A DNA stretch of 64,000 nt from Gammaproteobacteria bacterium 45_16_T64 (GTDB taxonomy: Bacteria; Pseudomonadota; Gammaproteobacteria; Pseudomonadales; Ketobacteraceae), in the NCBI GenBank assembly GCA_002162955.1, contig MABD01000035.1:62001-126000 (forward strand). The letters are read 5' to 3'. Under the pieces are notes generated by a model. It did not search any database and was not told where the DNA came from. It saw only the letters and a program-made list of their open reading frames with translations. Within the stretch, counting starts at the first letter, position 1. Each line of letters begins with the position of its first letter. This document shows, one piece after another, positions 17,878-29,173 of this stretch. The position numbers and the translations under genes are program-made.

Positions 17878-18664
17878 GATCATTGCACCTGCACTCATCA
17901 TTGGTCTGATACTCACCGCAGTAGCGGGCCCTTTAGGCTCCTTTATTGTCTGGGGTCGAATGTCATACTTCGGCGATACCCTCGCCCATTCAGCCTTACT
18001 TGGAGTTGCGATGGGGTTATTCTTATCTCTGGACCCGATGATTGGGGTCATCGCAGTGACGGTCATGGTAGCGATTCTGTTAAGTGCATTACAAAAACAG
18101 CGCAGCATCAGCAGCGACGCACTACTGGGCATAGTCGCCCACGGAACTCTTGCGTTGGGACTTGTACTGGTTAGCCTCAAAGAAGGCATTCGCGTAGATT
18201 TGTTGGGCTTACTGTTCGGTGATCTATTAGCGGTAACCTACCAAGATACACTCTGGGTGGGTGCCTGTGCAGTCATCGTGGGGATCATAACTAAAGTTAT
18301 ATGGAACCCATTACTCAACATATTGTTAAATAGCGAACTAGCCCATGCCGAGGGTATCGCCGTCGATAGGGTACGAATGATCTATATGATCTGCCTGGCA
18401 CTATTGGTCGCTATAGGTATGAAAGTCGTAGGGGCATTATTGATCACCGCTCTATTGATCATTCCCCCAGCAGGGGCAAGACGAATAGCCTCAACGCCAG
18501 AACAAATGGCGTTGCTGGCCAGTATTATCGGCATGGTATCCATTGCCTTAGGCATGTTTGCGTCTTTACAATGGGATACCCCAGCAGGCCCCAGTATTGT
18601 ACTCAGCGCCTGCTTGCTATTTTCGCTTTCCCTGCTGTTTGGTCAACGTTCCAGCAGTGAATAG
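17870..18664 (+). CDS. znuB: Zinc ABC transporter permease ZnuB
   Basis: ABC-3 family integral membrane permease, about 264 residues with eight or nine hydrophobic segments beginning IEIIAPALIIGLILTAVAGP. Family motifs include GRMSYFGDTLAHSALLGVA and the C-terminal LLITALLIIPPAGARRIA. I chose the ATG at 17870 because it overlaps the znuC stop by eight bases (translational coupling) and starts just before the first membrane helix; the frame is open ten codons further upstream. No zur follows. Confidence 0.95.
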   Translation: MIEIIAPALIIGLILTAVAGPLGSFIVWGRMSYFGDTLAHSALLGVAMGLFLSLDPMIGVIAVTVMVAILLSALQKQRSISSDALLGIVAHGTLALGLVLVSLKEGIRVDLLGLLFGDLLAVTYQDTLWVGACAVIVGIITKVIWNPLLNILLNSELAHAEGIAVDRVRMIYMICLALLVAIGMKVVGALLITALLIIPPAGARRIASTPEQMALLASIIGMVSIALGMFASLQWDTPAGPSIVLSACLLFSLSLLFGQRSSSE

Positions 18665-18731
18665 TAAAAATAATGAAGATGTGTCTACACTTTATAAACA
18701 GCACCCCATAATTCCCATTTCGAGATTGACT

Positions 18732-19670
18732 ATGTACAAACAACTCATTGCTCTAACTGCTGCCACATCACTCACTCTGGCTGGGTGTTCTATGTTTGGC
18801 GGGGATAAACCTGACGCTGCACCAGCGCCAGCAGCTCCGATTGAACAAACGACAGCTGAACCTAGCTTATTAGAACAAATAGATAGCGATATTAGTGGCT
18901 GGCGGCTCACATCGCCAAAGGGCAATAACGCGGCAGAAAAACTCGCGCATTTACGCAAAATAGATCCAACTAATACGGCAATTCCCACCATCGAATCTAA
19001 AATTATCGGCCGCTACGTAGAATTAGCCAACCGCGTGTTAAACAAGAAAAAAGTGGCTAGCACCAATAGCCTTAAAAAAGCCCAACGCTTTATCAATACC
19101 GCTCGGGATATTTCACCCAATTCAGAAATACTGAACCGAAAAGAGAAAGAAATTTCGGATCTTTTAGATATCAGCAAGCAGCGTGATCAACTGCAACAGG
19201 CAAAAATGAAATCAGCGGCCAAGAAAGAAGCCGCAGCTCGCGCCCAGCGAGAAGCTGAAGCCGAGCAAGCCGCAGCAGAAAAGCAACAGTCAGAAGAACT
19301 TGCCGCCCTTAAAACCCAGCGAGAACAAGAAGAGACCCAATTAACCCGCGAGTTTGACCCTAGCAAACCACCATCGTCAATGATGATGAAAATGGCACCA
19401 AAGCCCGCCAGCACAGACAATCTTCTGGTATTTAACCAGATTGATGTGGACAACCAATCCCAATCGCTTGGATTAGAAATAGATAACCTAAGTCGTCGAA
19501 TCATTGAAAAAGACGCAAAGGTGATAGTACATGCGAAAAGTGAAAAGGATTACCGTTGGATTAATGGTTCACTTAAAACCTCTATTTACCTGATGAGCTC
19601 AGAGTTTAATTTGGAATCTAGCCCTAAGATCGGCGAAAGTGAACATCCAAGCATAGAAATAGTTGAATAG
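18732..19670 (+). CDS. Lipoprotein with coiled-coil region, function unknown
   Basis: A 312-residue predicted lipoprotein: signal peptide MYKQLIALTAATSLTLAGC with lipobox LAGC. After an Ala/Pro-rich linker comes a helical segment resembling degenerate TPR (HLRKIDPTNTAIPTIESKI), then a charged Glu/Lys/Ala coiled coil at about 150-215 and a C-terminal domain (residues 235-312) with KVIVHAKSEKDYRWING. An open frame extends upstream to 18558, inside znuB, but the lipoprotein start at 18732 is clear. I recognise no named family. The stop overlaps the MATE gene start by eight bases. Confidence 0.75.
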   Translation: MYKQLIALTAATSLTLAGCSMFGGDKPDAAPAPAAPIEQTTAEPSLLEQIDSDISGWRLTSPKGNNAAEKLAHLRKIDPTNTAIPTIESKIIGRYVELANRVLNKKKVASTNSLKKAQRFINTARDISPNSEILNRKEKEISDLLDISKQRDQLQQAKMKSAAKKEAAARAQREAEAEQAAAEKQQSEELAALKTQREQEETQLTREFDPSKPPSSMMMKMAPKPASTDNLLVFNQIDVDNQSQSLGLEIDNLSRRIIEKDAKVIVHAKSEKDYRWINGSLKTSIYLMSSEFNLESSPKIGESEHPSIEIVE

Positions 19671-21015
19671 CCGCACCACACCATCTCCATCACATCATCG
19701 GCGAATTTGGGCATTCGCCTGGCCGATGATGCTCTCCAACATCACCGTACCCTTATTAGGTTTAGTCGATACTGCGGTACTTGGTCACTTAGCACACCCG
19801 GGATACCTTGCTGCTGTCGCCATTGGTAGTAATATCTTTACGTTTGTTTTTTGGGCTTTCGGTTTTCTCCGTATGGGAACTACCGGCCTCGTCGCTCAAT
19901 CTTTTGGTAGCCAAGATCAAGAACGCCTGCTCCGCACCTCGCTACAAGCTATCGGGTTAGGATTAATTATTGGTGCAGGTATTATTGCCAATCAATTTTG
20001 GTTAATCCCTCTCGCCATCACTCTTATGGATGGTAGTGAACAGGTACAAGCTTTAGCCTCAAGTTACTGTCACGTGCGCATTTGGGGTGCCCCCGCCACA
20101 TTAATTCAATATGCATTAATCGGTACCTTTATTGGACTGCAACAACCCAAAATTTCCATGCAGATTCTTATTTTCATTAATGTACTGAATATTATTTTCG
20201 ATATTGTCTTTGTTGTTGTGCTGGATTTGAATGTTGTTGGTGTCGCTCTCGCGACGATCATCGCCGAGTATAGTGGCGTCTTGTTTTCTATCTATTCCCT
20301 GCATCGATTTTTTTATCGGCCGACTCAACCCACCTCCCTACCTACACCAACAGTAATGTTCACACGATTATGGAAAAAATCTGAAATTATCCGTTTCTTT
20401 ACCGTTAACTTTGATATTTTTGTCCGCACCTGTTGTTTGCTGTTTGTGTTTGCCTTTTTTACATCTCAAGGTGCCAAACAAGGGGATATCATACTTGCCG
20501 CAAATGCGGTGTTACTGACTTTTTTACTACTGATTAGTAACACACTGGATGGTTTCGCTAACGCTGCAGAAGCCCTGGTGGGAGAATTAACTGGCCGCCC
20601 ACGCTCACAAAAAACGAAGATTCAAATAGCGGCATTAGTACGAGCAGCACTATGGTGGTGTATTGCGGGCACCACCCTACTGACAATCATCTTTGGTGGA
20701 TTAGGTGCTCAACTCATTATGTTGTTAACCGATATCACTGAGGTGAAGAATACTGCCATCCAATATTTAGGATGGCTAATTCTGATGCCGTCACTCGCGT
20801 GCCTCAGTTATCTTTACGACGGTGTCTTCGTTGGCGCGATAAGAACCCGCGCCATGAGAAATATTATGATCACCAGTCTATTACTGGTATTTCTTCCCTG
20901 TTGGTTACTCACACAAAATTACGGCAATCACGGACTTTGGTTTGCGTTAAGCATCTTTATGATTGCCCGTTCATTTCTAATGCATCTATCCTACCGGCGC
21001 TTTATACAAGAATAA
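19663..21015 (+). CDS. dinF: MATE family efflux transporter, DinF type
   Basis: A 450-residue protein with about twelve hydrophobic helices. RRIWAFAWPMMLSNITVPLL, GLVDTAVLGHL and FGFLRMGTTGLVAQSFG are typical of the DinF branch of MATE exporters, which use cation gradients to expel organic compounds. No ATG lies ahead of the first helix; TTG at 19663, overlapping the previous stop by eight bases, is the likely start, relying on coupling since no clear Shine-Dalgarno is visible. Whether it is damage-inducible is unknown; I see no LexA box upstream. Confidence 0.88.
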   Translation: MNSRTTPSPSHHRRIWAFAWPMMLSNITVPLLGLVDTAVLGHLAHPGYLAAVAIGSNIFTFVFWAFGFLRMGTTGLVAQSFGSQDQERLLRTSLQAIGLGLIIGAGIIANQFWLIPLAITLMDGSEQVQALASSYCHVRIWGAPATLIQYALIGTFIGLQQPKISMQILIFINVLNIIFDIVFVVVLDLNVVGVALATIIAEYSGVLFSIYSLHRFFYRPTQPTSLPTPTVMFTRLWKKSEIIRFFTVNFDIFVRTCCLLFVFAFFTSQGAKQGDIILAANAVLLTFLLLISNTLDGFANAAEALVGELTGRPRSQKTKIQIAALVRAALWWCIAGTTLLTIIFGGLGAQLIMLLTDITEVKNTAIQYLGWLILMPSLACLSYLYDGVFVGAIRTRAMRNIMITSLLLVFLPCWLLTQNYGNHGLWFALSIFMIARSFLMHLSYRRFIQE

Positions 21016-21022
21016 AAGCGTG

Positions 21023-21223
21023 TTATTTATTCGGTAGTATTTTTACCACGCCAGTAACGTCTTCTTCCTGAGGTTGCACAATATCCTCAGGTTTAGGGCG
21101 ATGGCTTAAATAACCACAGGCAATACACTCGGCAACGTCTTCACCATCCTGTTGGTAGGTTACAATTTTATCCATCTGCTTACATTCAGGGCATACCACA
21201 CCAGCAATAAAACGACGGGCCAT
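21023..21223 (-). CDS. yheV: YheV-type zinc-ribbon protein
   Basis: A 66-residue protein beginning ARRFIAGVVCPECKQMD and containing a second CIACGYLSHRP, so two CxxC pairs that should bind one zinc. Matches the YheV family; function unknown. Its ATG overlaps the last base of the prlC stop (TAATG), so the two are translationally coupled. Seven bases from the convergent dinF stop. Confidence 0.88.
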   Translation of the reverse strand: MARRFIAGVVCPECKQMDKIVTYQQDGEDVAECIACGYLSHRPKPEDIVQPQEEDVTGVVKILPNK

Positions 21224-23289
21224 TAGTTGGTTAACCCCGAATGTCTTAATAGCGCATCAACAGAAGGTTCCCGCCCTCTAAAGGCAACAAATAAATCCAT
21301 CGGCTCTTCCGATCCACCCTTATGCAGAATATTCTGCTTGAACGATTGACCAGAAGCCACATCAAAAATGCCGTTTTCTTCAAATAACGAAAATGCATCC
21401 GCAGACAACACTTCTGCCCATTTATAGCTGTAGTAACCCGCAGCATAACCACCAGCGAAGATATGACTAAAACTACATTCAAATCGATTAAATTCAGGGG
21501 GTGTAATAACCGCCACCTGCTCACGAATACTGTTAAGTTCATCATGTATCGTGGTGTTATCTGCTTGGTGTTGCTGATAATGACAGTGGATAGAAAAATC
21601 GAATAGTGAGAACTCTAGCTGCCTTACCATTTGCATCGCAGACTGAAAGTTCTTTGCGGACAACATTTTTTCTAACATATCAGCGGGCAACAAATCACCC
21701 GTTTCATAATGTCCAGACATTAGCGGAATTGCTTCTTTTTCCCAACACCAGTTTTCCATAAACTGACTTGGCAACTCAACGGCATCCCATGCCACACCAT
21801 TAATTCCAGACACCGAGGATTCTTCTACTTGCGTCAACATATGGTGTAAGCCGTGACCAAATTCATGAAATAACGTTGTGACTTCATTGTGAGTGAGGAG
21901 GGCAGGGGCATCACCCACGGGACCATTAAAATTACAGGTTAGAAAAGCCACCGGTAACTGTATGCTGCCATCACTATTACGGCGGCGCACTTTGCAATCA
22001 GCCATCCAAGCACCACCGCGTTTGTGCTGTCGCGCATACACATCTAAGTAAAAAGACGCAATTTTCTCACCCTTAATTGCATCATCATTACTTACGATAT
22101 TAAAAAATCGGACGTCGCTATGCCAACTATCGAATTCTAAGACCTCTTCAAAGCTGACATCAAATAGTCGCGATGCAACAGTAAACATACCTTCCAACAC
22201 GCGGTTGTAGGGAAACCATGGTCGCAATGCTTCTTGGGAGATCGCGTATTTTTCTTGTTTTAGCTTTTCGCTATAAAACGGCAAGTCCCATGCAAACATT
22301 GTATCAAGATGGTAGTTATTTTGAGCAAACTCTTGCAGTTCAAATAGCTCTGCTCGAGCCGCGGGTAACGACTTTGCCGCAAGGTTATTTAGAAATTCGA
22401 ATACTTGGCCTGTGCGAGTGGTCATTTTCGTCGCAATCGACCGTTCAGCATAATTATTGAAGCCCAGTAATTGGGACAATTCATGTTTTAACGCCAATAT
22501 TTCGTTCATCAGAGGATTATTATCCCACTCACCGGCAAAGGGGCCTTCTTCTGAAGCCCGGGTCGTGTAAGCGGTATACATCTCTTGGCGTAAACTGCGG
22601 TTCTCGCAATAAGTAATCACTGCAAGATAGCAAGGTATATCCAATGTTAACAAATAACCTTCTTGAGATTTTGCTTCCGCTGCCTGTTTTGCCGCCGCCA
22701 ATGATGACGCTGGCAAACCGTCAAGGTCACTAGCGTTTCCAATAAGTTTCGACCAAGCATGCGTGGCATCTAACACGTTCTCTGAATATTTACTGCCGAG
22801 TTCAGACAAGCGCTTTTTGATATCACCAAAACGCACCTGCTTTGATGACTCCAAATCAATTCCCGATAAGGTAAAGTCACGTAGGGCATTATCCACTACC
22901 TTTTGCTGCGCTGATGTCAGGTCAACAAAATCTGTAGATTGTTTTAGCTGACTAAACGCTTCAAACAAGCCCTTATGTTGACCCATTTCGGTACTATATT
23001 CCGACAATTTAGGTAAACACGCATTATATGCATCACGCAATGCATCACTGTTCGCCACGGCATTAAGGTGGCTCACAGGAGACCACATTTGCTCTAACTG
23101 ATCATCCATTTCTGCCAATGGATGAAGAAAGTTCTCTACACTCACCCCTTCGGTCCTAGCTTTTTCTAAAATACTCACCAGCTGGGCTCGGCTTTGTGCC
23201 AATAATTGGTCCAACGCAGGTTCAATATGCTCAGGTAGGATAGAAGAAAACGCCGGTAATTCGCCGTAAGCCAGCAAAGGATTGCTCAT
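21223..23289 (-). CDS. prlC: Oligopeptidase A (M3 zinc metallopeptidase)
   Basis: A 688-residue cytoplasmic peptidase that degrades short peptides, including cleaved signal peptides. Zinc motif FHEFGHGLHHMLTQ gives HExxH, and the third ligand Glu lies downstream near GVAWDAVELPSQFMENW. The N-terminal half is helical as in the neurolysin/OpdA fold. Length matches E. coli PrlC (680). Co-transcribed with yheV. Confidence 0.96.
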   Translation of the reverse strand: MSNPLLAYGELPAFSSILPEHIEPALDQLLAQSRAQLVSILEKARTEGVSVENFLHPLAEMDDQLEQMWSPVSHLNAVANSDALRDAYNACLPKLSEYSTEMGQHKGLFEAFSQLKQSTDFVDLTSAQQKVVDNALRDFTLSGIDLESSKQVRFGDIKKRLSELGSKYSENVLDATHAWSKLIGNASDLDGLPASSLAAAKQAAEAKSQEGYLLTLDIPCYLAVITYCENRSLRQEMYTAYTTRASEEGPFAGEWDNNPLMNEILALKHELSQLLGFNNYAERSIATKMTTRTGQVFEFLNNLAAKSLPAARAELFELQEFAQNNYHLDTMFAWDLPFYSEKLKQEKYAISQEALRPWFPYNRVLEGMFTVASRLFDVSFEEVLEFDSWHSDVRFFNIVSNDDAIKGEKIASFYLDVYARQHKRGGAWMADCKVRRRNSDGSIQLPVAFLTCNFNGPVGDAPALLTHNEVTTLFHEFGHGLHHMLTQVEESSVSGINGVAWDAVELPSQFMENWCWEKEAIPLMSGHYETGDLLPADMLEKMLSAKNFQSAMQMVRQLEFSLFDFSIHCHYQQHQADNTTIHDELNSIREQVAVITPPEFNRFECSFSHIFAGGYAAGYYSYKWAEVLSADAFSLFEENGIFDVASGQSFKQNILHKGGSEEPMDLFVAFRGREPSVDALLRHSGLTN

Positions 23290-23366
23290 AGGTTTATCTC
23301 ATCACGCCAAAAGGAATCAGGCTTTCCACCAATCATAGTCAAACCGATGGACAACCAAAAGAATGC

Positions 23367-23403
23367 ACATACGCTACGCTCTAAGAAAGAGCCTAGAGTA
23401 TGT
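23367..23403. repeat. Interrupted inverted repeat upstream of prlC
   Basis: ACATAC-g-CTA-c-GCTCT, five-base loop, AGAGC-c-TAG-a-GTATGT: fourteen paired bases with two mismatches. It is followed at 23416-23427 by the perfect palindrome CAGAATATTCTG. Both lie between the aroE stop and the prlC start, so they could end aroE transcription or serve prlC regulation. No T run. Confidence 0.55.
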
Positions 23404-23492
23404 ATTTGAAACGGCCAGAATATTCTGTAAGAACTCATGTTGAACTATATAACACCACAATCGGTATTAACTCAACATAGGATTACGGCGAG

Positions 23493-24311
23493 TTAAGCAC
23501 CACCTTTGAGAGACGCAATTACCTGTGCCGTAGGAGGCATCAGACCACGCCACAATCGAAACGACTCTGCTGCTTGCTCCACCAGCATACCTAATCCATC
23601 ATACCGCTCAGCGGCGCCCAATTCACCTGCCCACTGGTTAAACGTGGTTTCATCGACACTGTACATCATGTCATAGCAACGGGTGTATTGCCCGATGACA
23701 CTGACAGGTAACGGGGGTACTTCTCCCCCTAAACTCGCAGACGTTCCATTAATTACCCAGTCGTAGGGCTCTCCGCTGAGATCCGCAAAGGATACTGCTT
23801 CTATTCGACCCAAGTCGGAAAATTGATCAGCCAACACCTGAGCCTTCTCAACGGTGCGATTCACTATGGTCACCGATGCGGGGTTTTCCTGTAATAACGG
23901 AGCCAATACTCCACGCACTGCACCACCAGCCCCTACCAATAACACCCGCTTATTCGTAATACGACCATCATGATTGTTAGTAATATCGCGCATCATGCCA
24001 ACACCATCGGTATTATCACCCCGCAATCTGCCGTCTGACAGTAGAATAAGGGTATTCACCGCTCCGGCGCGTTGCGCACGATCACTCAACTCATCTGCTA
24101 AACCAAAGGCTTCTAGCTTAAATGGCACGGTAATATTGAGGCCTCTTCCACCCTCAGCAAAAAACTCGGTGACGGCTTCGGCAAAACCCGACTCATCCAC
24201 CAGTATTGCGGCATAGCTCATATCTTGGTCAGACAAATGTGCGAATTCTTTATGAATTACCGGTGATTTACTGTGTTTGATGGGATTACCCATCACTGCA
24301 TAACGATCCAT
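23493..24311 (-). CDS. aroE: Shikimate dehydrogenase
   Basis: NADPH-dependent reduction of 3-dehydroshikimate in the chorismate pathway. 272 residues; substrate site YAVMGNPIKHSKSPVIH, catalytic Lys in NITVPFKLEA, NADP loop LVGAGGAVRGV and NRT just after beta 2 (IVNRTVEKA), as in AroE rather than YdiB. Follows hemF by about 40 bases on the same strand, as in Pseudomonas. Confidence 0.96.
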   Translation of the reverse strand: MDRYAVMGNPIKHSKSPVIHKEFAHLSDQDMSYAAILVDESGFAEAVTEFFAEGGRGLNITVPFKLEAFGLADELSDRAQRAGAVNTLILLSDGRLRGDNTDGVGMMRDITNNHDGRITNKRVLLVGAGGAVRGVLAPLLQENPASVTIVNRTVEKAQVLADQFSDLGRIEAVSFADLSGEPYDWVINGTSASLGGEVPPLPVSVIGQYTRCYDMMYSVDETTFNQWAGELGAAERYDGLGMLVEQAAESFRLWRGLMPPTAQVIASLKGGA

Positions 24312-24354
24312 GAAATGATTACTTTCTCTTAGTCTGTAGATTGCTTAATGCGTT

Positions 24355-25894
<1,540 letters not shown>

Positions 25895-25936
25895 AAGGGC
25901 TGTGACTTACCTAGATGCCGTAGTACGGCATCAGGA

Positions 25937-26443
25937 TTAGCCCTTTAGCGTCTCTTGCAAAGCGGCATCTTTAGCAATAACCGCTTTAGCACTTTCCGCT
26001 CGCTCATCAACTACGCGCTGAGCTAGCTCTGGATCAGACAATGACATCATCTGCGCCGCTAAGTAGCCTGCATTTTTAGCGCCAGCTTTACCGATCGCCA
26101 CGGTTGCAACAGGAATGCCACCAGGCATTTGTACGGTGGACAATAGAGCATCCAACCCGTCTAGAGGGCCAGAATCAATTGGAATACCAATCACAGGCTT
26201 CAGCGTTGTTGCAGCAACAGCGCCTGCCAAGTGTGCAGCCATACCTGCAGCACAAATAAACACTGAACAGCCACGCTTGTCAGCATCCGTGACGTATTCA
26301 TGAGTCACAACAGGCGTACGGTGAGCAGAAGTGATTTTTACTTCCGTCGGGATCTGTAATTTCTTTAGAATATCAACTGCTGCTTGAACAGTTGGTAAAT
26401 CAGAATCCGACCCCATAAGGATCGCTACAAATGGCTTAGACAT
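25937..26443 (-). CDS. purE: N5-carboxyaminoimidazole ribonucleotide mutase PurE
   Basis: Purine synthesis enzyme, 168 residues, class I form. Active-site motifs are [16 protein letters not shown] and [11 protein letters not shown], with [20 protein letters not shown] later. Class I PurE needs PurK to supply N5-CAIR, but no purK lies here; it is usually next to purE. Instead purE sits between dprA and tsaC, an arrangement I do not recall from the Pseudomonas dprA locus. Confidence 0.96.
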   Translation of the reverse strand: MSKPFVAILMGSDSDLPTVQAAVDILKKLQIPTEVKITSAHRTPVVTHEYVTDADKRGCSVFICAAGMAAHLAGAVAATTLKPVIGIPIDSGPLDGLDALLSTVQMPGGIPVATVAIGKAGAKNAGYLAAQMMSLSDPELAQRVVDERAESAKAVIAKDAALQETLKG

Positions 26444-26497
26444 GATATTACCCTAGCGTTTACATGAAAAGCGGGGAAGTTACCCCACTCGACAGCG

Positions 26498-27673
26498 CTA
26501 TGCAAGTAAATACCATCCGTTTTCACTGACAATTGCACCATCCAGCTCTAATAAAATAAGGGTAGAATTCACCTCCGCCACGCTCAATCCCGTTTCTGAT
26601 ACCACAAAATCGACACTACAGGCATCATGTTCTATTACCTTAAGCACTTGAATTTCGGTAGATTTGTCCGCGTATTGATGCACTTTAATACAACTTTTCT
26701 GCACTGGAGAATGCCCCTCAGGTGTAGCCTTCGCCACTGCATTAGCCTTGTTAATGTTATGAACCGTCAATAAAGGTAATAGCTCCTCTATAACATGAGC
26801 CCCTTCTTCTACCAACTTAGCGCCTTGGCGTATGATTTCATGACAGCCCTTTGCTAGCGGGTTATGAATTGACCCTGGAATCGCAAACACTTCTCGACCT
26901 TGCTCCGCCGCTTCACGCGCGGTAATCAGCGAACCACTCTTTTTCGCCGCCTCAACCACCAAGACACCCAGACTCATGCCACTCACTATACGGTTGCGTC
27001 GGGGAAAGTATTCTGCCCTTGGCCCAACCCCTATTGGATATTCACTCACCATCGCACCATTTTCTGCGATCTGATCCGCCAACCCTTGATTAGCTTTGGG
27101 ATAAATCTGATCAAGGCCATGGGCTAACACCGCAACGGTATACCCTTGGGCAACCAGCGCTCCTTGATGAGCCGCTCCATCAATTCCCCTAGCCAACCCA
27201 CTTGTAGTGATAAACCCTTGTTTCGCAAAATGTTGGGCAAATTTATAGGCAGTGTCCTGACCCATCCGAGTAGGGTTACGGCTACCCACAATAGCAATTT
27301 GTGGAAACGCCAGCGTATCTAGGTCACCTTTTACAAATAAGAGAGGGGGAGCACCGATGACTTCTTTGAGTAACGGCGGGTAGGTAGCATCTTGATTAAG
27401 TACAACATGGTGTTGCGAGGAGGCATCTAACCACTGCAGATCCTGATCAACCTGTTTACCCAATGACAGCTGCCGATCTCGATAGAAGCCACTGATTAGC
27501 TCCACTTGAGTATCATTAAACCCACAGCGTTTAAGATCTACAACGGATTGAGAAAACAAATACTCAAGGTCATTATCGGCATGAGCCAATACCTTGGTAA
27601 AGGTCACAGGCCCTACACGGGGTAAACGCCACATCGCCAGCCAATAAGGCGTATTGGTATCCCTAGTTTGCAT
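26498..27673 (-). CDS. dprA: DNA-processing protein DprA (Smf)
   Basis: Loads RecA onto incoming single-stranded DNA during natural transformation. 391 residues: a short N-terminal helical (SAM-like) region, the Rossmann-like core at about 85-300 with IVGSRNPT, TSGLARGIDGAAHQGAL, SEYPIGVGP, FPRRNRIVSGMS and SGSLITAREAAEQGR, and a C-terminal winged-helix domain (about 325-391). Intact and full length. Divided from the LysM gene upstream by a strong terminator. Confidence 0.96.
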   Translation of the reverse strand: MQTRDTNTPYWLAMWRLPRVGPVTFTKVLAHADNDLEYLFSQSVVDLKRCGFNDTQVELISGFYRDRQLSLGKQVDQDLQWLDASSQHHVVLNQDATYPPLLKEVIGAPPLLFVKGDLDTLAFPQIAIVGSRNPTRMGQDTAYKFAQHFAKQGFITTSGLARGIDGAAHQGALVAQGYTVAVLAHGLDQIYPKANQGLADQIAENGAMVSEYPIGVGPRAEYFPRRNRIVSGMSLGVLVVEAAKKSGSLITAREAAEQGREVFAIPGSIHNPLAKGCHEIIRQGAKLVEEGAHVIEELLPLLTVHNINKANAVAKATPEGHSPVQKSCIKVHQYADKSTEIQVLKVIEHDACSVDFVVSETGLSVAEVNSTLILLELDGAIVSENGWYLLA

Positions 27674-27738
27674 TTTATCGTCCCTGAAAAAAGTGTATCG
27701 CTAATCCAATTAGCTAGATAGACAGTAACTTAGCAAAC

Positions 27739-27783
27739 AAAACCCAAAAGGCCCACGTAAAACGTAGGCCTTTTGGGTTTTTT
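27739..27783 (-). terminator. Strong bidirectional terminator after the LysM gene
   Basis: AAACCCAAAAGGCC-c-ACGT-AAA-ACGT-a-GGCCTTTTGGGTTT: an almost perfect stem with A-rich and T-rich flanks on both sides, so it can act in both directions. It lies between the LysM gene stop and the dprA start. Confidence 0.92.
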
Positions 27784-27797
27784 AGATTAACTCACTA

Positions 27798-28850
27798 TCA
27801 ACTCGGATTTGAAACCCGGTCCGCAATCGCTAGCGGAGCACTGGCTTTTAATACTAACCCGTAGGATGTTTTCTCAAACGTTCTAAAAACCATCAACATA
27901 CCACGACGATGGTCAGGCAATTTAATCATCTCTTTGGTCACTCTATCCTTAACCACTTCACCTTGGGCAAACACCGCTAAAACATCACCAATCTCAACCC
28001 CTTCACGAATACCACGGTTAATTACCACAACGTCGTACAGGCTCACATTCTTCACACCACTAAATACGTGGATAATCTCACCATCAATATCAGCAGACGG
28101 TGCTTTGGGATAGAACGTAGAGTTTACTTTACGCTCTTCGGTGGGAAGCAATCGATCCCCTACACGGATATCTTCATTGGAGCTCTGCACCTTAAATCGT
28201 GCAATATCGTTTTCTTTGCTCTCGAATCGTACAATACCCAGGTCTAATGCCGCAAACCCTAGCATTTCATTGGTCTCAGGATCTAAATAAGTGGGCCCCC
28301 GACGATACACACCGTAGGCTTTTTGATTCTCTTCCCAATCACCACGGGCATACATATAACTACCAACCCCCATGAGAATATGATCCTCATCCCCTGCTAA
28401 AATATACGGGGCTAGGTTCAGCTCGTCTTTATCCAGCACTCGGTTGTTCACCAAGAAACTCTGGATATGCTCTAAAGGTATCGCGGGGATCACCGTATCA
28501 ATCGGTGTAATTCGTGCATGCGGCGTTAATTTGATAGTATCACCGGGCTTAAACTTGATGGTTCGTGGGCCTGGTTCCACATTCAAATAGGGCCGACCAT
28601 CAACATAAATCAATTTAAGTACATCACCTGGGTAAATCAGGTGGGGATTGTCAATCTGAGGATTTACGAACCACAGCTCAGGCCATAACCATGGGTTTTT
28701 AAGAAACGCGTTAGAAATGTCCCATAGTGTATCGCCACTACTCACGTTATACGTCGTCGGATGATTATCTTTCAGCTCAACATCAGCGGCTGCTTGTAGG
28801 GATAAACCCAACAGTCCAACCCCCATCAATCTGAGAAATGATTTCATCAT
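27798..28850 (-). CDS. LysM-domain exported protein
   Basis: About 350 residues from the ATG at 28850 (MMKSFLRLMG), which has AAGGG ten bases upstream; the longer open frame to 28958 lacks support. Signal peptide ends near AAADVEL. A single LysM domain follows (YNVSSGDTLWDIS to IYPGDVLKLI, about residues 32-85) for peptidoglycan binding, then a 260-residue beta-rich region without a recognised name. Orthologues sit between def and dprA in Pseudomonas (PA0020, as I recall), so the neighbourhood is conserved. Probably periplasmic; role in cell-wall biology is inference. Confidence 0.9.
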   Translation of the reverse strand: MMKSFLRLMGVGLLGLSLQAAADVELKDNHPTTYNVSSGDTLWDISNAFLKNPWLWPELWFVNPQIDNPHLIYPGDVLKLIYVDGRPYLNVEPGPRTIKFKPGDTIKLTPHARITPIDTVIPAIPLEHIQSFLVNNRVLDKDELNLAPYILAGDEDHILMGVGSYMYARGDWEENQKAYGVYRRGPTYLDPETNEMLGFAALDLGIVRFESKENDIARFKVQSSNEDIRVGDRLLPTEERKVNSTFYPKAPSADIDGEIIHVFSGVKNVSLYDVVVINRGIREGVEIGDVLAVFAQGEVVKDRVTKEMIKLPDHRRGMLMVFRTFEKTSYGLVLKASAPLAIADRVSNPS

Positions 28851-29173
28851 TGTGAGAATCCCTTTATCATTATTAAACTTGGTTGTAACAGCCAGTGGTG
28901 GTAATTGACCCAAACGTACCCCAATTACTTGGCAAACCTGGCAAATATGCCTGAGCATGCCGCCGATATACCATTAGTACAAGATGCTATGTTAAAAATA
29001 TAGACAATATTATTAAATATAGACCTTTTATCGAAAAGCTTGGGAACTGTTACACATTTGCTTTCATTGTAGTTGATTTTTTTATTCTGGAATCAGCAAT
29101 TGGTTAGCAAACATAATCTTAGCAAGTTTTTTTAGTGTTTTACGACAACTTACATCAACAATTGACGAACGAT
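28851..29173. other. Intergenic region between the LysM gene and def
   Basis: About 320 bases separating divergent genes, very A/T-rich from 28985 to 29135. It must hold both promoters. An upstream in-frame extension of each gene is open into it but has no ribosome-site support. I see no RNA gene or repeat. Confidence 0.6.

Noticed and set aside
17641-18189. 182-residue minus-strand ORF opposite znuC/znuB
   Set aside because: Fully covered by two clear zinc-transport genes on the other strand; its composition is that of an antisense reading of membrane helices and it shows no motif.
18558-18731. 58-codon upstream extension of the lipoprotein ORF
   Set aside because: Lies inside znuB in another frame; the lipoprotein signal peptide with LAGC starts cleanly at the ATG at 18732.
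18665-19662. LexA box ahead of dinF
   Set aside because: No CTG-N10-CAG site stands out near the MATE gene, which instead starts inside the preceding lipoprotein gene.
26444-26497. PurR operator upstream of purE
   Set aside because: Only a weak partial match around GTAAACGCT with no symmetric partner.
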